Shown: piece by piece, positions 36,434 to 45,400 of the stretch
How positions within the stretch are numbered: the stretch's first letter is position 1
Layout of the letters: every line of letters starts with the position of its first letter
Notes under the pieces: model-generated
What the model was told of the DNA's origin: nothing
Database searches by the model: none
Seen by the model: the letters and a program-made list of their open reading frames with translations, nothing else
Origin: Peptoanaerobacter stomatis
GTDB taxonomy: Bacteria; Bacillota; Clostridia; Peptostreptococcales; Filifactoraceae
Assembly (NCBI RefSeq): GCF_000238095.2
Contig: NZ_JH815225.1
Location: 770,724 to 834,723 of the forward strand
DNA length: 64,000 nucleotides
Direction of reading: 5' to 3'
Made by a program: the position numbers and the translations under genes

Positions 36434-38956
36434 TTAATCCTGCAAAATTATATTATTCTCTTCATCCAATACAAGTCTTACTGTAGAAAATTTTTTCAGT
36501 TTTCCTTGAAGATTTTTCATAGATATAGGAGTAAGTATATACTGCTCTATAGCATTGCTTATTGCTATTGCTCCCATATTTTCATAATCAAAATAAGTTA
36601 TAAGTTCATCTTCAACTTCTTCATCCCAAACAAGATTTATTTGGTTTGTACTCAGCTCTTGCGAAAGTTTTTGTAAACTCAATTTTGCAACTTTTTTAAT
36701 ACTTTTTTTATCAAATTTTTCTATAAAAAATATTTCATCAAATGATGATAAGAAACTGAATTGTAATTTTGTTTTTAATAAATCTAAATATTTGTTTTTA
36801 TCAGAATCTATATTAACCGTGCATATTATTACTGTATTTTTAAAATCTATATTCCTGCCTTTACTGTCGCTTATTTTACCGTTTTTTATTATTTGAGATA
36901 TTATAGCTGCAACTTCCAATTGTGCCATATCTATATTATCAAACAGTATAACGCTGTACGGTCTTGTCCTTATTGTTTCTGTAAATGCCCCTCCTGTTTC
37001 AAAACCTATATATCCAGGAGGTGCACCTATCAACTTGGTTATAGATGATTTATCCGTAAATTCACTCATATCTAAAGCTACAAGACTTTTTTCTCCGTCA
37101 TATATATAATTTGCAAGCAATTTAGCTATATAACTCTTACCTACTCCACTACTTCCTGCAAGTAAATATGCTCCTATAGGTCTGTTTTTTTCTACCAAAT
37201 CGCCTCTTGAACGTATATATGCATCTACAATTCTGTCAATCATATTTTCAGAGCCTATAAATTCATATTTTAAATTTTCTTTGAGGTTTGATATAAGCGC
37301 AAGTTCATCCGTTTCGAGATTTTTTTCCGGCATTCCTGCCAATTTTGCAACAATTTCTTTGACTTCTTTTTGGGTTACTTGTATTCTTAACGGATAATAT
37401 GGTGTTATAGATTTTACTTTATTTAAATTATTATCAGTTTCCTCTTTAAGTTTCATCAGGTCGCCCAATTTGTCAAATGAGTGTTTTTCTTTTGCATCTT
37501 CTATTTGCAAACTAATCAACTCTAAATCAGTTTGAAGGTTGGATATTTCTTCCTGCCTTTGCTTTTCTTTTATATATGCATCTTCTTTTTCAAGAAGTAT
37601 ATTTTTTTCTTTTTCTATTGTCTTTTCAAGCTCTGCAAGTCTATGTTTGGATACTTCATCCACTTCTCTTTTTAGCAATACCTTCTCTGTCTCCAACTGC
37701 AAGATTTTTCTGTTTAAATCTTCCAATTCGAGCGGTCTTTCGTCTGTATACATTCTGACAAGCGATGATGCCTCATCTATTATATCTATTGCTATATCAG
37801 GCAATTTTCTACTGCTGAGATATCTTTGTGAAAGTTTGACTGCATCTATTATAGCAAGATCTGTTATTTGCACTTTATGGTGTCTTTCATATTTTGACTT
37901 TATACCTCTAAGTATTGATATAGTATCTTCTTGAGTTGGCTCTTCTACCAAAATTTTTTGGAATCTTCTCTCAAGTGCTCCATCTTTTTCGATATATTTT
38001 TTATATTCATCCAAAGTTGTAGCTCCGACTACAAGTATCTCCCCTCTCGCAAGCATAGGTTTCAATATGTTTGATGTATCCATTGTACCTGATGTATTTC
38101 CTGCACCTATTATGTTATGCAGTTCATCTATGAACATAATTATCTTGCCGTTTGAGTCTTTTATTATCTCCAACAGTTTTTTCAACCTGTCTTCAAAATC
38201 TCCTCTATATTTTGCACCTGCTATAAGCGATGTCATATCAAGTGCAAATACTATCTTATCTTTTAATATGTCGGGAACATCTTGTTTTACTATACGTTGA
38301 ACAAGTCCCTCAACTATCGCTGTCTTACCTACTCCAGCTTCTCCTATAAGCACAGGATTATTCTTTATTCTACGAGATAATATTCTTATCACGCCTTTTG
38401 TCTCTTCATCTCTACCTATTATAGGATCAAGCTTTCCGTCTATAGCCTCTTTTGTAAGATTTCTTCCGTATTTTGACAATTCTTTTAAAGTTTCGTCCGT
38501 TATCCCTCTTGCAATATTTTCGCTGTTTATTTTGTCAAATTCTTTTTCCAAAATCTCATAATTCAAATTATGTCTTTGTGCAATTTGTGCACCTTGTGTA
38601 TAATCTTCTTTTAATATAGCAAGAAATATATGTTTTTGACTTACCAAACTGTCATACATACTTCTTGCTATTTCTTGTGATACTATCAAAACTTTTTGAT
38701 ATGCACGACTCACATATAGATTTGTTACACCCTTAGGTGATTTTAATTTAGATATGGCGTTTTTTATATCATCTGTAAGCGATTTTACTACTATTCCCAT
38801 ATTTGTTATAGCTCTTATCACTTCATTATCTGAATTTTTCAAAATACAGTACATGATATGTAATTCAGTCACTTCTAAATTTTCATTTTTTATTGCAATT
38901 TTATGTGCCTCTTTTATAGTATCAATAACTGCTTGAGAATATTTGGATACATCCAT
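36434..38956 (-). CDS. ClpB-like AAA+ protein with degenerate second ATPase domain
   Basis: An 840-residue Hsp100 protein of ClpB type. It has an N-terminal Clp_N domain, D1 with Walker A GEAGVGKTA, Walker B FIDELHNIIGAG and arginine fingers ALERRFQ, a ClpB-style coiled-coil middle domain (~400-525) and D2. D2 keeps Walker A (AGSSGVGKS) and the pore loop GYIGF. It has lost three catalytic elements: the Walker B glutamate is Asn674 (FDNID), the arginine finger is Ser738 (LSSFDEI for LNRxDEI), and the sensor-2 arginine is Ile797 (MGAIAIS for YGARPLK). D2 should bind ATP but not hydrolyse it. No ClpP loop is seen. It lies just upstream of the cyclodeaminase pair; no heat-shock operator is recognisable. 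Confidence 0.88.
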   Translation of the reverse strand: MDVSKYSQAVIDTIKEAHKIAIKNENLEVTELHIMYCILKNSDNEVIRAITNMGIVVKSLTDDIKNAISKLKSPKGVTNLYVSRAYQKVLIVSQEIARSMYDSLVSQKHIFLAILKEDYTQGAQIAQRHNLNYEILEKEFDKINSENIARGITDETLKELSKYGRNLTKEAIDGKLDPIIGRDEETKGVIRILSRRIKNNPVLIGEAGVGKTAIVEGLVQRIVKQDVPDILKDKIVFALDMTSLIAGAKYRGDFEDRLKKLLEIIKDSNGKIIMFIDELHNIIGAGNTSGTMDTSNILKPMLARGEILVVGATTLDEYKKYIEKDGALERRFQKILVEEPTQEDTISILRGIKSKYERHHKVQITDLAIIDAVKLSQRYLSSRKLPDIAIDIIDEASSLVRMYTDERPLELEDLNRKILQLETEKVLLKREVDEVSKHRLAELEKTIEKEKNILLEKEDAYIKEKQRQEEISNLQTDLELISLQIEDAKEKHSFDKLGDLMKLKEETDNNLNKVKSITPYYPLRIQVTQKEVKEIVAKLAGMPEKNLETDELALISNLKENLKYEFIGSENMIDRIVDAYIRSRGDLVEKNRPIGAYLLAGSSGVGKSYIAKLLANYIYDGEKSLVALDMSEFTDKSSITKLIGAPPGYIGFETGGAFTETIRTRPYSVILFDNIDMAQLEVAAIISQIIKNGKISDSKGRNIDFKNTVIICTVNIDSDKNKYLDLLKTKLQFSFLSSFDEIFFIEKFDKKSIKKVAKLSLQKLSQELSTNQINLVWDEEVEDELITYFDYENMGAIAISNAIEQYILTPISMKNLQGKLKKFSTVRLVLDEENNIILQD

Positions 38957-39035
38957 ATCTAAAAACTCCTTATTTTTTTATCATTCATATCAAATTTTTT
39001 CCGGATGTATTATCGAGAAAATATCATCTTCTATA

Positions 39036-40214
39036 TTATCCCACTATCATCCATATCAGATGGGCTGCAATTCCTGCACCTAAACCGCCAATTGTATGTG
39101 ATAAAATTGCATTTCCTGTCATTTCTTTGGTTTCCAGTGCGTCCATCATAGCTATATGAGTGGATAAATATCCGCTCCAACACATACAAATTGCAGTAAA
39201 TACAGCTATATCATTTCCGGAAACTTTATTGTTTTGCACCATTTTTGCTATCATTCCTATTGCCGCACCGCTACTGCCAAGTGCTGTTATAGGTACCGCT
39301 ATTGCATCAGGAGATTTAAAGCCGAAAAGAGGTGTCAGTATAAATTGTAATTTTTCACCTAATAGTGGCAATACCCCTATTCCTTGATTGGCTGTACCGT
39401 CATATACTCCTGAAGCCCCTGTTCCGTTTGTAAGAATTATAACCATTGTACATATAAGCAAAACACCTGGAATTATTGACATTCCCATATCTACGCCTAT
39501 TTTACCGCCATCCAGAAGTGCCAATATAAATCTTGAGCCTGCTGAGCCTTCTCTTACTCTTCTCATTCCTTTAGGTATTTTATCTACATGATTGGTTTTT
39601 ACCATTTCAGTAGTGCCATAATATTTTTTTGTCTTTCTTATCATAAGTCTTACAGATATAACGCTACCTACAGTTGCTCCTAAAACTCCAATAAGAGCAG
39701 CTTTTATAGCACCCTCAACAGGAAAGCTCATCATAGTTGTACTAATTATAAGTCCCATACCGAATGCTGTTCCCAAATTTGTAAGTGCAGGCAATTGATA
39801 TTTTTTGAAATATTGTCTGAAATTATCATCATGAGCAAGTGTTAATATAGCCGGATTGTCAGACATAAAACAATTTAACATTCCAAGAGAGCTTGCTCCC
39901 GGTAAATCATATAGCGGTTTCATTATAAAAGAAAGCACTTTATTTATAAGTGCCACAACACCGAATTCTGAAAAAACTCCTGAAATACCTCCTGCTATTA
40001 CTGCAACCGCCATAAGATATAAGCAAACATTTATCAATAGATCAAATGCAGTTGCCATCATAGTTTTTATCATATTTGTTCCGCCCATTATACTGCCTAC
40101 CCAAATAAAAAAGACGAAAAAACATACCATAAAAATTATGGATTCTATTCCTATCTCTTTTTTCAGGTCAATTTTAGTGCTTTCACTTTCTACTTGTTCA
40201 TTAACCCTTTCCAT
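39036..40214 (-). CDS. nucleoside-recognition (Gate) domain membrane protein, CD0519/CD1768-like
   Basis: A 392-residue membrane protein with about nine or ten membrane segments. It has the Gate-domain look of NupC-related transporters: ISGVFSEFGVVALINKVLSFIMKPLYDLPG and LGMLNCFMSDNPAILTLA in the middle, and FKSPDAIAVPITALGSSGAAIGMIAKM near the end. Close relatives are annotated in clostridia as CD0519/CD1768-type membrane proteins with unknown substrate. The frame opens at a TTG (40235), but the ATG at 40214 (MERVNEQVES) follows AAAGG and is preferred; a duplicated GGAAAGGGTT lies over the two. Its place among amino-acid catabolic genes suggests an amino acid or related substrate. Confidence 0.75.
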   Translation of the reverse strand: MERVNEQVESESTKIDLKKEIGIESIIFMVCFFVFFIWVGSIMGGTNMIKTMMATAFDLLINVCLYLMAVAVIAGGISGVFSEFGVVALINKVLSFIMKPLYDLPGASSLGMLNCFMSDNPAILTLAHDDNFRQYFKKYQLPALTNLGTAFGMGLIISTTMMSFPVEGAIKAALIGVLGATVGSVISVRLMIRKTKKYYGTTEMVKTNHVDKIPKGMRRVREGSAGSRFILALLDGGKIGVDMGMSIIPGVLLICTMVIILTNGTGASGVYDGTANQGIGVLPLLGEKLQFILTPLFGFKSPDAIAVPITALGSSGAAIGMIAKMVQNNKVSGNDIAVFTAICMCWSGYLSTHIAMMDALETKEMTGNAILSHTIGGLGAGIAAHLIWMIVG

Positions 40215-40463
40215 AAATACTTTAACCCTTTCCAATTTAAAATTATGTTCTAAATTTTCACACCGAATTATGTTTTTTATTTATCAGTCATAAAATTAAT
40301 ACTAACCTCAATTTAAAACAAGCAATTATGGTTATAAAAATATTTGAACATTGTAAATATGTTTAATAATCAACAATAAGCAAATTTAATTTAAGATTAG
40401 TATTAATATATATTTTAAATTAATTTTTAGAAAACTAAAATAATTTTATTTATTATTCAATTT

Positions 40464-41828
40464 TTATTTATTTCCCGGATAGAATTTAGGATTTTTGAAG
40501 AAATCTTCTGTTAATTCTTTGAGTTCTCCACTCATAATTATCATACCTATCATATTAGTAAACACTACAAGACCTAATGTAAAATCCAAGAATGTTCCGG
40601 CATTGTCAAATGATACAAAACCACCAAGCAATACCATTCCGCAAGCTGCAAATCTCATAACTTTACCAACTGCTGTACCGAACAAATACTCTCCTTGTTT
40701 TTCACAATAGAATACTATAACTATAATTGTAGAAAGCACAAATAGGAATAAACTTATAGCTATTACTGCTGTTCCTAATTGTCCGAAAGCTGAATTAAAC
40801 GCTCTTTCAACTGCAACACCTTTAAGCTCCGGATCAGTATAATTACCTGTAACTAAAACTACCAACGCTGACATACTGCAAACAAGTATTGTATCTGCAA
40901 TTACTTCAAATATTCCCCACATACCTTGACGTACAGGGTGGTCAGTTATAGCTGTAGCATGCGCATAAGGTGCTGAACCCATACCGGCTTCATTTGAATA
41001 ACAACCTCTTGCAGCTCCAGCTTTTATCATAGCGGCAAGAGATGTTCCTGCTGCTCCGCCTACAACTGCTTGTGGATTAAATGCACTTTGGAATATCATC
41101 GCAAAAGCTCCCGGTAATTTATCTATATGCATAATTATTATTATTAAACCGAACAATAAATACAAAGCTGCCATAAAAGGAACTAACTTTTCAGTAACTT
41201 GACCTATTCTTTTTATTCCACCATAAGCAACAAGTACAACAAGCACTGTTATTATCACCGCTGATATTATTCTTGAAAGACCAAGTTTTTCAAGAGGACC
41301 TGCTGCTGATATAGTTTGTAATGTTATAGATGGAAGTATCTCTATCATAAAGAAGAATGATACCAAGAATCCCATTATTTTACCTGCTGTTCCTCCTATA
41401 CCTTTTTTAAATGTATATGAAGGTCCGCCGACAAATTCTCCATCAGCATTTTTTTCACGGTATTTTATACCAAGTATTATTTCAGCAAATTTTGTAGCTT
41501 GACCGATAAGTCCAGCCATCCACATCCAAAAAACAGCTCCCGGTCCTGCTGTAAATATTATAGCAGGTGCAACAACTATATTGGCTGCACCTATTGAAGA
41601 TGCAAGTGCTGCTGATGCTGCCTGGAACGGACTTACAGAACCTTCCCCGCCTACATTTGAAGCAAACATCTTTCCAAAAGTTTGTTTTAAAATAAAAGGT
41701 AAATATCTTATTTGAACAAATCCTGTTCTTATTGTTATAATGATTCCTCCGCCTAATAATGCTATCAATATAGGCCAACCCCACATAAATCCGGTTATTT
41801 TATCTATTATGTCTAATATTGCTTGCAT
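40464..41828 (-). CDS. AGCS family sodium:amino acid symporter
   Basis: A 454-residue membrane protein of the alanine or glycine:cation symporter family. It has about eleven membrane segments, with the family segments GGEGSVSPFQAASAALASSIGAANIV near the N-terminus, IAGVALAI-like helices in the middle, and AGAARGCYSNEAGMGSAPYAHA, which holds the conserved NEAGMG sodium-site signature. It imports an amino acid with sodium; alanine, glycine, serine or proline are usual substrates. It lies between ornithine carbamoyltransferase and the Gate-domain protein on the same strand, with a 618-base gap to the former. Confidence 0.92.
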   Translation of the reverse strand: MQAILDIIDKITGFMWGWPILIALLGGGIIITIRTGFVQIRYLPFILKQTFGKMFASNVGGEGSVSPFQAASAALASSIGAANIVVAPAIIFTAGPGAVFWMWMAGLIGQATKFAEIILGIKYREKNADGEFVGGPSYTFKKGIGGTAGKIMGFLVSFFFMIEILPSITLQTISAAGPLEKLGLSRIISAVIITVLVVLVAYGGIKRIGQVTEKLVPFMAALYLLFGLIIIIMHIDKLPGAFAMIFQSAFNPQAVVGGAAGTSLAAMIKAGAARGCYSNEAGMGSAPYAHATAITDHPVRQGMWGIFEVIADTILVCSMSALVVLVTGNYTDPELKGVAVERAFNSAFGQLGTAVIAISLFLFVLSTIIVIVFYCEKQGEYLFGTAVGKVMRFAACGMVLLGGFVSFDNAGTFLDFTLGLVVFTNMIGMIIMSGELKELTEDFFKNPKFYPGNK

Positions 41829-42269
41829 TTTATTTCCTCCTTAATTATAGGTATCCACTTAAAAATTATAAAAATCTGTATATTAGACTGAGATATAAAT
41901 ATATTTTGTGCAAAATAGATGCAAATATTAAGTTTAAAAATTTAAAATGATTAAAAATCTATACTTTTATATATAAACTGCAAAACTCAAAATTATCATA
42001 CTGTCAATTAAAAAGAGCTTTTTACATATATATGTAAGTTAAAATATTAACAAAGATAGATTATACAATTATTTTTAATTAAAATAATGTATTAAATTAT
42101 TATATGTAAATTAATTCCGATTATAATTCCATTTTATATCATAATTTCAAATTTTAAAATTTATAATTATTACAAAGCAAAGCCGTTTCAAATTATTTTA
42201 AAATAATAATCTCTAAACATAATACAAAATATGCCTACACTCATTAATTTTACAATTTATAAGCTTTTA

Positions 42270-42357
42270 GAGCAGTGTAATTCACTGCTCATATTTCCAT
42301 ACTGCCTTTTCAAAAAATTAATATATCTAAATAGAAAAGACATATTAATTTTTTGAA
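42270..42357. repeat. two hairpins downstream of ornithine carbamoyltransferase
   Basis: GAGCAGTG / CACTGCTC (42270-42290) is a perfect 8-bp stem with a 5-base loop. Next to it, TTCAAAAAATTAATAT (42309-42324) and its complement at 42342-42357 form a perfect 16-bp stem. They lie 90-180 bases beyond the stop of the transferase gene on its strand and may act together as a terminator, though no long T run follows either. The remaining part of the 41829-42446 gap is AT-rich without recognised features. Confidence 0.5.
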
Positions 42358-42446
42358 ATGTATTGTCTTTATAGACAACTGTTATTTTTACACGAACTTT
42401 AAAACAAATTTCAGCATTAATCTTTAAACTTAACAGCTTTTAAACA

Positions 42447-43439
42447 TTAGCAAAGTGTAGCATATACAACAGCTTTTATTGTATGCATTCTGTTTTCAGC
42501 TTGATCAAATACATAAGATTGTTTTGATTCAAATACTTCATCAGTTACTTCCATTTCAGTTATGCCGAATTTTTCTGCTATCTCTTTTCCTACTTTTGTC
42601 TTTGTATCATGGAATGAAGGTAAGCAATGTAGGAATATGGCTTCTTTATTTGCATTAGCCATAGCCTTTGCATTTATTTGATAATCTTTTAATAAAGATA
42701 TTCTCTTTTCCCATATTTCAGCAGGTTCGCCCATAGATACCCATATATCTGTATATAGAACATCTGCATTTTTTGTTCCTTCTTCTACATTGTCAGTAAG
42801 TGTAACTGTGCAGAAATTATCTTTTGCTATTTCTTTTGCCATTTCAACCAATTTAGGATCAGGGAATAATTCTTTAGGTGCGCAAGCAACATAATCAAGT
42901 CCAAGTTTAGCGCAAGCTATCATTAAAGAGTTTGCTACATTGTTTCTTGCATCTCCCATATAAACAAATTTTAATCCTTTAAGATGCCCGAAATGTTCTT
43001 CTATTGTAAGCATATCTGCAAGCATTTGAGTAGGATGCCATTCATCAGTAAGTCCGTTCCATACAGGTACACCTGCATATTTAGCAAGTTCTTCAACTAT
43101 TTCTTGTGAAAATCCTCTGTATTCTATTCCATCGTACATTCTTCCAAGAACTCTTGCAGTATCTGCTATTGACTCCTTATGTCCCATTTGTGAACCGGCT
43201 GGATCAAGATATGTAACTCCCATTCCTAAGTCATGACCTGCAACTTCAAATGAGCATCTTGTTCTTGTTGAAGTTTTTTCAAATAATAAAACTATATTTT
43301 TTCCTTCCAAATATCTATGAGGAACTCCCGCTCTTTTCATAGATTTAAAATTCTTTGAAAGTTCAATTAAATATCTTATATCCTGTGATGAAAAATCAAT
43401 CAATTTTAAGAAATTTTTACCTCTGAAATTTTTTGCCAT
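42447..43439 (-). CDS. arcB: ornithine carbamoyltransferase
   Basis: A 330-residue transferase exchanging carbamoyl between ornithine/citrulline and carbamoyl phosphate. The carbamoyl-phosphate site STRTRCSFE (residues 57-65), the [11 protein letters not shown] segment and the ornithine-site HCLPSFHD near residue 271 are all present. With carbamate kinase 9 kb away on the same strand and a cyclodeaminase pair between them, the catabolic direction (citrulline to ornithine plus carbamoyl phosphate) is the likely one, hence arcB rather than argF; length and motifs alone do not separate the two. It is transcribed away from the AraC-type regulator. Confidence 0.95.
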   Translation of the reverse strand: MAKNFRGKNFLKLIDFSSQDIRYLIELSKNFKSMKRAGVPHRYLEGKNIVLLFEKTSTRTRCSFEVAGHDLGMGVTYLDPAGSQMGHKESIADTARVLGRMYDGIEYRGFSQEIVEELAKYAGVPVWNGLTDEWHPTQMLADMLTIEEHFGHLKGLKFVYMGDARNNVANSLMIACAKLGLDYVACAPKELFPDPKLVEMAKEIAKDNFCTVTLTDNVEEGTKNADVLYTDIWVSMGEPAEIWEKRISLLKDYQINAKAMANANKEAIFLHCLPSFHDTKTKVGKEIAEKFGITEMEVTDEVFESKQSYVFDQAENRMHTIKAVVYATLC

Positions 43440-43818
43440 AATTACCTCTCCTTTTTAAATACATTAAAATTATAGATAACGTTTTTTTAATAATTATTAA
43501 CGTTTGTCTGTTATAATAATATCATATGTTAAAAATTTATGTAGGACAAATTTAGAGAATATTTTTGTATTTAGTTTATAATTTTTTTCATTCTAATAAA
43601 TCATATAATAATTCATAAACCTCATATAAGTATTGTAAATACTAATATTTCCTTCTAATTAATATAGTATTTTATAAAAAGATTTTTATTTACAACTCAA
43701 TTTATATGATATAATATATTATAAAAGTATAAATTTTTTGTAAATAAATATGCAAATATTAATATAAGTGTGTTTTAAAATTCACATTATATAATTATAA
43801 GTATGAGGTTATTTTCAG
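43440..43818. promoter_or_regulatory. divergent promoter region of arcB and the AraC-type regulator
   Basis: A 379-base AT-rich gap between divergent starts. The arcB ribosome binding site AAAGGAGAGG is at its left end. ATAACG and AACGTT motifs flanking an AT-rich centre near 43477-43505 sit about 40-65 bases upstream of the arcB start and could be regulator half-sites. I cannot name a promoter with confidence. Confidence 0.4.
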
Positions 43819-45060
43819 ATGAATAGTGCCAACAAACTTACTATACAGCATTCAGCTAAAGATATTCTAAATTATAGTGATATAGCCATATTTGATGTCC
43901 AAACCGACTTTGCTCCTACAAAAGCACTTCTTCACAAAGAAAGTCGTTTTTTATATATAATTTCCGGTATGGCAAAAATAAAAATACAAGGCAAAGTACA
44001 TGAAATGAAAAAAGGCATTCTAATTACATTATTGCCTTGGCAAGTATCGGAAATAATAGAAGTTACAGAGCCGGTATCATATTATCTTCTCATATATAAG
44101 TTCGATTTTATAAATAATATAATAAAACAGCATTTGAACATAAATAATGAGCATTTTAATATGATTGAAATGTTGTATTCTCACAATTCTATAATTATAC
44201 CGACATCTCACAGAGATAAAATATTAAGACTTTTCGAAGATATAAGGGATGAAATCGGCATACGCTCCATACAAATAGATCTGTCGCCACAAAAATTTTC
44301 AGGCATTTATTTAATTTCAAGACTTTCAGAGCTACTTGTATATTATATGAGATTTATAAATACCGATATAGACGAAGACAGTTCCCCTATTATAAGCGAA
44401 GAAATTTTCAAATATATGTATTTACATCTGTCCAATGATTTAAGCCTTACACAGTTGTCAAATATATTTTACATGAGTGAAAGCTCCATATCAAAATATA
44501 TCAAAAATATGACAGGGTTGGGATTTTATGATCTTATAAATGAGATGAAACTCTCCAAGGCTCAATTTTTGTTATTGTACACTAACCTGACACTTGAAGA
44601 TATATCCGCATTGCTCAAGTTTTCGGATTCATCTCAGCTCAGTAAAATATTTTCTTCAAATTACGGCATAGGTACAAAAAAATTCAGAGATGCTTATAAA
44701 AATGCTGAGGCACTCGCCGACATACGTTTAGATAAAAGAAATGCCAAAATCATAGAATATATATATGAACACTATGACGAAGATATTGATATAACTGATA
44801 TTTCAAAACTGTTTAACATACAGCCCAAAATATTAAATCAGATACTGACATATTATGTTGAACAAAATTTCAGCAATTTTTTGAACACCGTTCGCATAAA
44901 CAAGGCATGCTCCCTACTGCTAAATACGAATTACAGTATAACTGATATAGCTTTTATGGTTGGTTTCAACTCTACAAAGAGTTTTACAAGAAATTTCACT
45001 AAGTTGATTTCTCTAACTCCGTCAGAGTTCAGAACAACTACATTGGAACAATTTGATTGA
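43819..45060 (+). CDS. AraC family regulator with two HTH domains
   Basis: A 413-residue regulator with an N-terminal cupin-like sensor (residues ~20-95: LHKESRFLYIISGMAKIKIQGK, then HEMKKGILITLLPWQV). Two complete AraC-type DNA-binding domains follow. The first spans ~193-293 (LSLTQLSNIFYMSESSISKYIKN, then the second HTH ending FSSNYGIGTKKFRDAY). The second spans ~308-405 (IDITDISKLFNIQPKILNQIL, then ITDIAFMVGFNSTKSFTRNFTKLISLTPSEFR). Most AraC proteins have only one such domain. It is divergent from arcB, so it probably controls arcB or the catabolic region. The ligand is unknown. A start ribosome binding site is weak (GAGG). Confidence 0.88.
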   Translation: MNSANKLTIQHSAKDILNYSDIAIFDVQTDFAPTKALLHKESRFLYIISGMAKIKIQGKVHEMKKGILITLLPWQVSEIIEVTEPVSYYLLIYKFDFINNIIKQHLNINNEHFNMIEMLYSHNSIIIPTSHRDKILRLFEDIRDEIGIRSIQIDLSPQKFSGIYLISRLSELLVYYMRFINTDIDEDSSPIISEEIFKYMYLHLSNDLSLTQLSNIFYMSESSISKYIKNMTGLGFYDLINEMKLSKAQFLLLYTNLTLEDISALLKFSDSSQLSKIFSSNYGIGTKKFRDAYKNAEALADIRLDKRNAKIIEYIYEHYDEDIDITDISKLFNIQPKILNQILTYYVEQNFSNFLNTVRINKACSLLLNTNYSITDIAFMVGFNSTKSFTRNFTKLISLTPSEFRTTTLEQFD

Positions 45061-45196
45061 TATTTTATATTAAAAAATATAAATTTTAAATTGGATAAAA
45101 GTCATTATACCAAACTCTATTAGAATTAAGCCAAATAATTAAGAACATATAAAAAAATTATAATTTTAGTATAAAAGTATAATCAAAAATACTTTT

Positions 45197-45314
45197 ATAC
45201 TAAAATCTTACAGAATAATAGAAAAACATAATAATTAATTTTTCGGTAAACTATTTATATTAATATTACATAATTATACAAATTATCTATAATTTTATTA
45301 GAAAATAGTATTAA
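45197..45314 (+). repeat. AT-rich intergenic hairpin repeat, copy D
   Basis: Fourth full copy of the repeat at 12841-12957, in plus orientation. Its left arm reads AGAATAATAGAAAAA and its right arm TTATCTATAATTTTATTA; here the left ATAG is matched by CTAT in the right arm. It lies between the AraC-type gene and the convergent CofE-like gene. Confidence 0.7.
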
Positions 45315-45352
45315 TTAAAGTCTATTTTTGACTATATAACATTAACTTTTAC

Positions 45353-45394
45353 AAAAAAACAGTATCTACGTTTTTTATTCATAGATACTGTTTT
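45353..45394. terminator. terminator of the CofE-like gene (and of the convergent regulator)
   Basis: AAAACAGTATCTA (45356-45368) and TAGATACTGTTTT (45382-45394) form a perfect 13-bp stem. On the minus strand it is followed by seven T residues, seven bases after the CofE-like stop codon; on the plus strand TTTTC follows. Confidence 0.85.
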
Positions 45395-45400
45395 CTTTTA

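Noticed and set aside
37539-37934. A 131-codon plus-strand frame inside the ClpB-like gene
   Set aside because: It is antisense to the coiled-coil middle domain; the Ser/Leu-rich translation is a shadow of Glu/Lys codons.
40214-40235. TTG at 40235 as the start of the Gate-domain protein
   Set aside because: The ATG at 40214 has an AAAGG site in front of it; the upstream part consists of a duplicated GGAAAGGGTT motif that carries that site.
39856-40293. A 145-codon plus-strand frame across the Gate-domain membrane gene
   Set aside because: It runs opposite a coherent transporter sequence and no start signal precedes it.
41829-42446. A riboswitch upstream of the AGCS transporter
   Set aside because: Glycine or other amino-acid riboswitches would give conserved GC-containing cores; this gap is almost all A and T apart from two simple hairpins near the arcB end.
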